From: an uncultured Verrucomicrobiota bacterium
Lineage (GTDB): Bacteria; Verrucomicrobiota; Verrucomicrobiia; Limisphaerales; UBA1096
Assembly (NCBI GenBank): GCA_913045395.1
Contig: CAJWPV010000116.1
Location: 1 to 5,734, forward strand
Length of the DNA stretch: 5,734 bases
Direction: 5' to 3'
In this document: in pieces, positions 5,517 through 5,734 of the stretch
Layout: each line of letters opens with the position of its first letter
Position numbering within the stretch: position 1 is the stretch's first letter
Translations under genes and position numbers: made by a program
The notes under the pieces: model-generated
The model's database searches: none
What the model was told of the DNA's origin: nothing
The model's input: only the letters and a program-made list of their open reading frames with translations

Positions 5517-5734
5517 ATGAGCACTCCAAATGCCGTCCGGTTTGCGATGGTGGTTTTATTTTCGGGTGCGTTCGGGGTGTTCGGGGCGGCGAATCAATCG
5601 TTGCGCGTGGCCACGTTTGACGTCGATGCCACCCCGCCGCTTGGTTACATGATGGCCTACGACCCGGTGATCCGAGTCGATGCCATGACGCTGCGTTGCC
5701 GGGGCGTGGTGCTGCTTGGCCAAGCGGAGCCGAT
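5517..5734 (+). CDS. Secreted neutral/alkaline-ceramidase-like protein, N-terminal part
   Basis: Only 72 codons are in the window and the frame runs off the right edge. The start [17 protein letters not shown], with a hydrophobic core followed by an Ala-rich stretch ([11 protein letters not shown]), looks like a Sec signal peptide cleaved by signal peptidase I. The mature beginning [20 protein letters not shown], followed by DPVIRVD and then [12 protein letters not shown], resembles the N-terminal domain of neutral/alkaline ceramidase-like proteins. In these a 'D-x-TP-P-G' strand and a 'RG-VVL' strand open the fold; such paralogs are common in PVC bacteria. The family hydrolyses the amide of ceramides, but many PVC members have uncertain substrates, and the zinc-binding residues lie outside the window. 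No ribosome site is visible before the ATG. Confidence 0.7.
   Translation, partial: MSTPNAVRFAMVVLFSGAFGVFGAANQSLRVATFDVDATPPLGYMMAYDPVIRVDAMTLRCRGVVLLGQAEP

Larger units (their letters stand above)
204..5726. repeat. Dispersed octamer CGCTTGGC / GCCAAGCG, eight copies
   Basis: Exact copies lie at 204-211, 377-384, 504-511, 565-572 and 2207-2214 (CGCTTGGC), and at 559-566, 3648-3655 and 5719-5726 (GCCAAGCG). Five have C and three have G before the octamer. They fall in four different genes and in different codon phases, so shared protein sequence does not explain them. A rough composition-based expectation is about 0.3 copies for this length. Confidence 0.6.

Overview
The window looks like a piece of chromosome from a Gram-negative-type bacterium of the PVC group (Verrucomicrobiota or Planctomycetota). 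The evidence is: two small lipoproteins with signal-peptidase-II lipoboxes; MORN-like and ankyrin repeats on exported proteins; a ceramidase-like secreted protein of a type I associate with those phyla; a pseudopilin-like 'ADGHV' tail; and almost no Shine-Dalgarno sequences. This is a family-level impression from reading the proteins, not a database result. Base composition is moderately GC-rich throughout, with an AT-rich patch near 3060-3150.

Layout. (1) 1-1046, minus: a LuxE-type acyl-protein synthetase whose last few codons run off the left edge. It is the longest coding region here. (2) 1180-2669, plus: two genes 26 bases apart, a lipoprotein with YwqK/MORN-type repeats and a spermidine-synthase-like SAM-fold protein. 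The intergenic region 1047-1179 separates them from the divergent luxE-like gene. (3) 2612-3203: a degenerate-looking stretch. It starts with the C-terminal tail of a pseudopilin-like protein that has no body, overlapping the end of the previous gene. It continues with a possible frame-broken small membrane protein and ends in an AT-rich region with three TATTCAC-type boxes at 20-base intervals. (4) 4856-3204, minus: a tight two-gene operon, NAD-type malate dehydrogenase followed by deoxyribose-phosphate aldolase (3-base gap), with a good sigma70-like promoter that predicts a very short leader. (5) 5017-5734, plus: an ankyrin-repeat lipoprotein, then, 14 bases on, the start of a secreted neutral/alkaline-ceramidase-like protein that leaves the window at the right edge.

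Function. The mdh-deoC pair is central metabolism: malate/oxaloacetate interconversion, and deoxyribose-5-phosphate cleavage to glyceraldehyde-3-phosphate and acetaldehyde. The other genes are envelope or accessory genes: fatty-acyl activation, two surface or periplasmic repeat lipoproteins, and a probable secreted lipid amidase relative. I see no CRISPR array, tRNA, rRNA, transposase or clear defence system.

The most unusual signals are non-coding. The octamer CGCTTGGC (either strand) occurs eight times in 5.7 kb, across several genes and in different reading frames. Other notable signals are the phased TATTCAC boxes, the inverted repeat on the mdh -35 element, and the orphan pseudopilin tail. 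I did not find convincing evidence of a wholly new multi-gene system.
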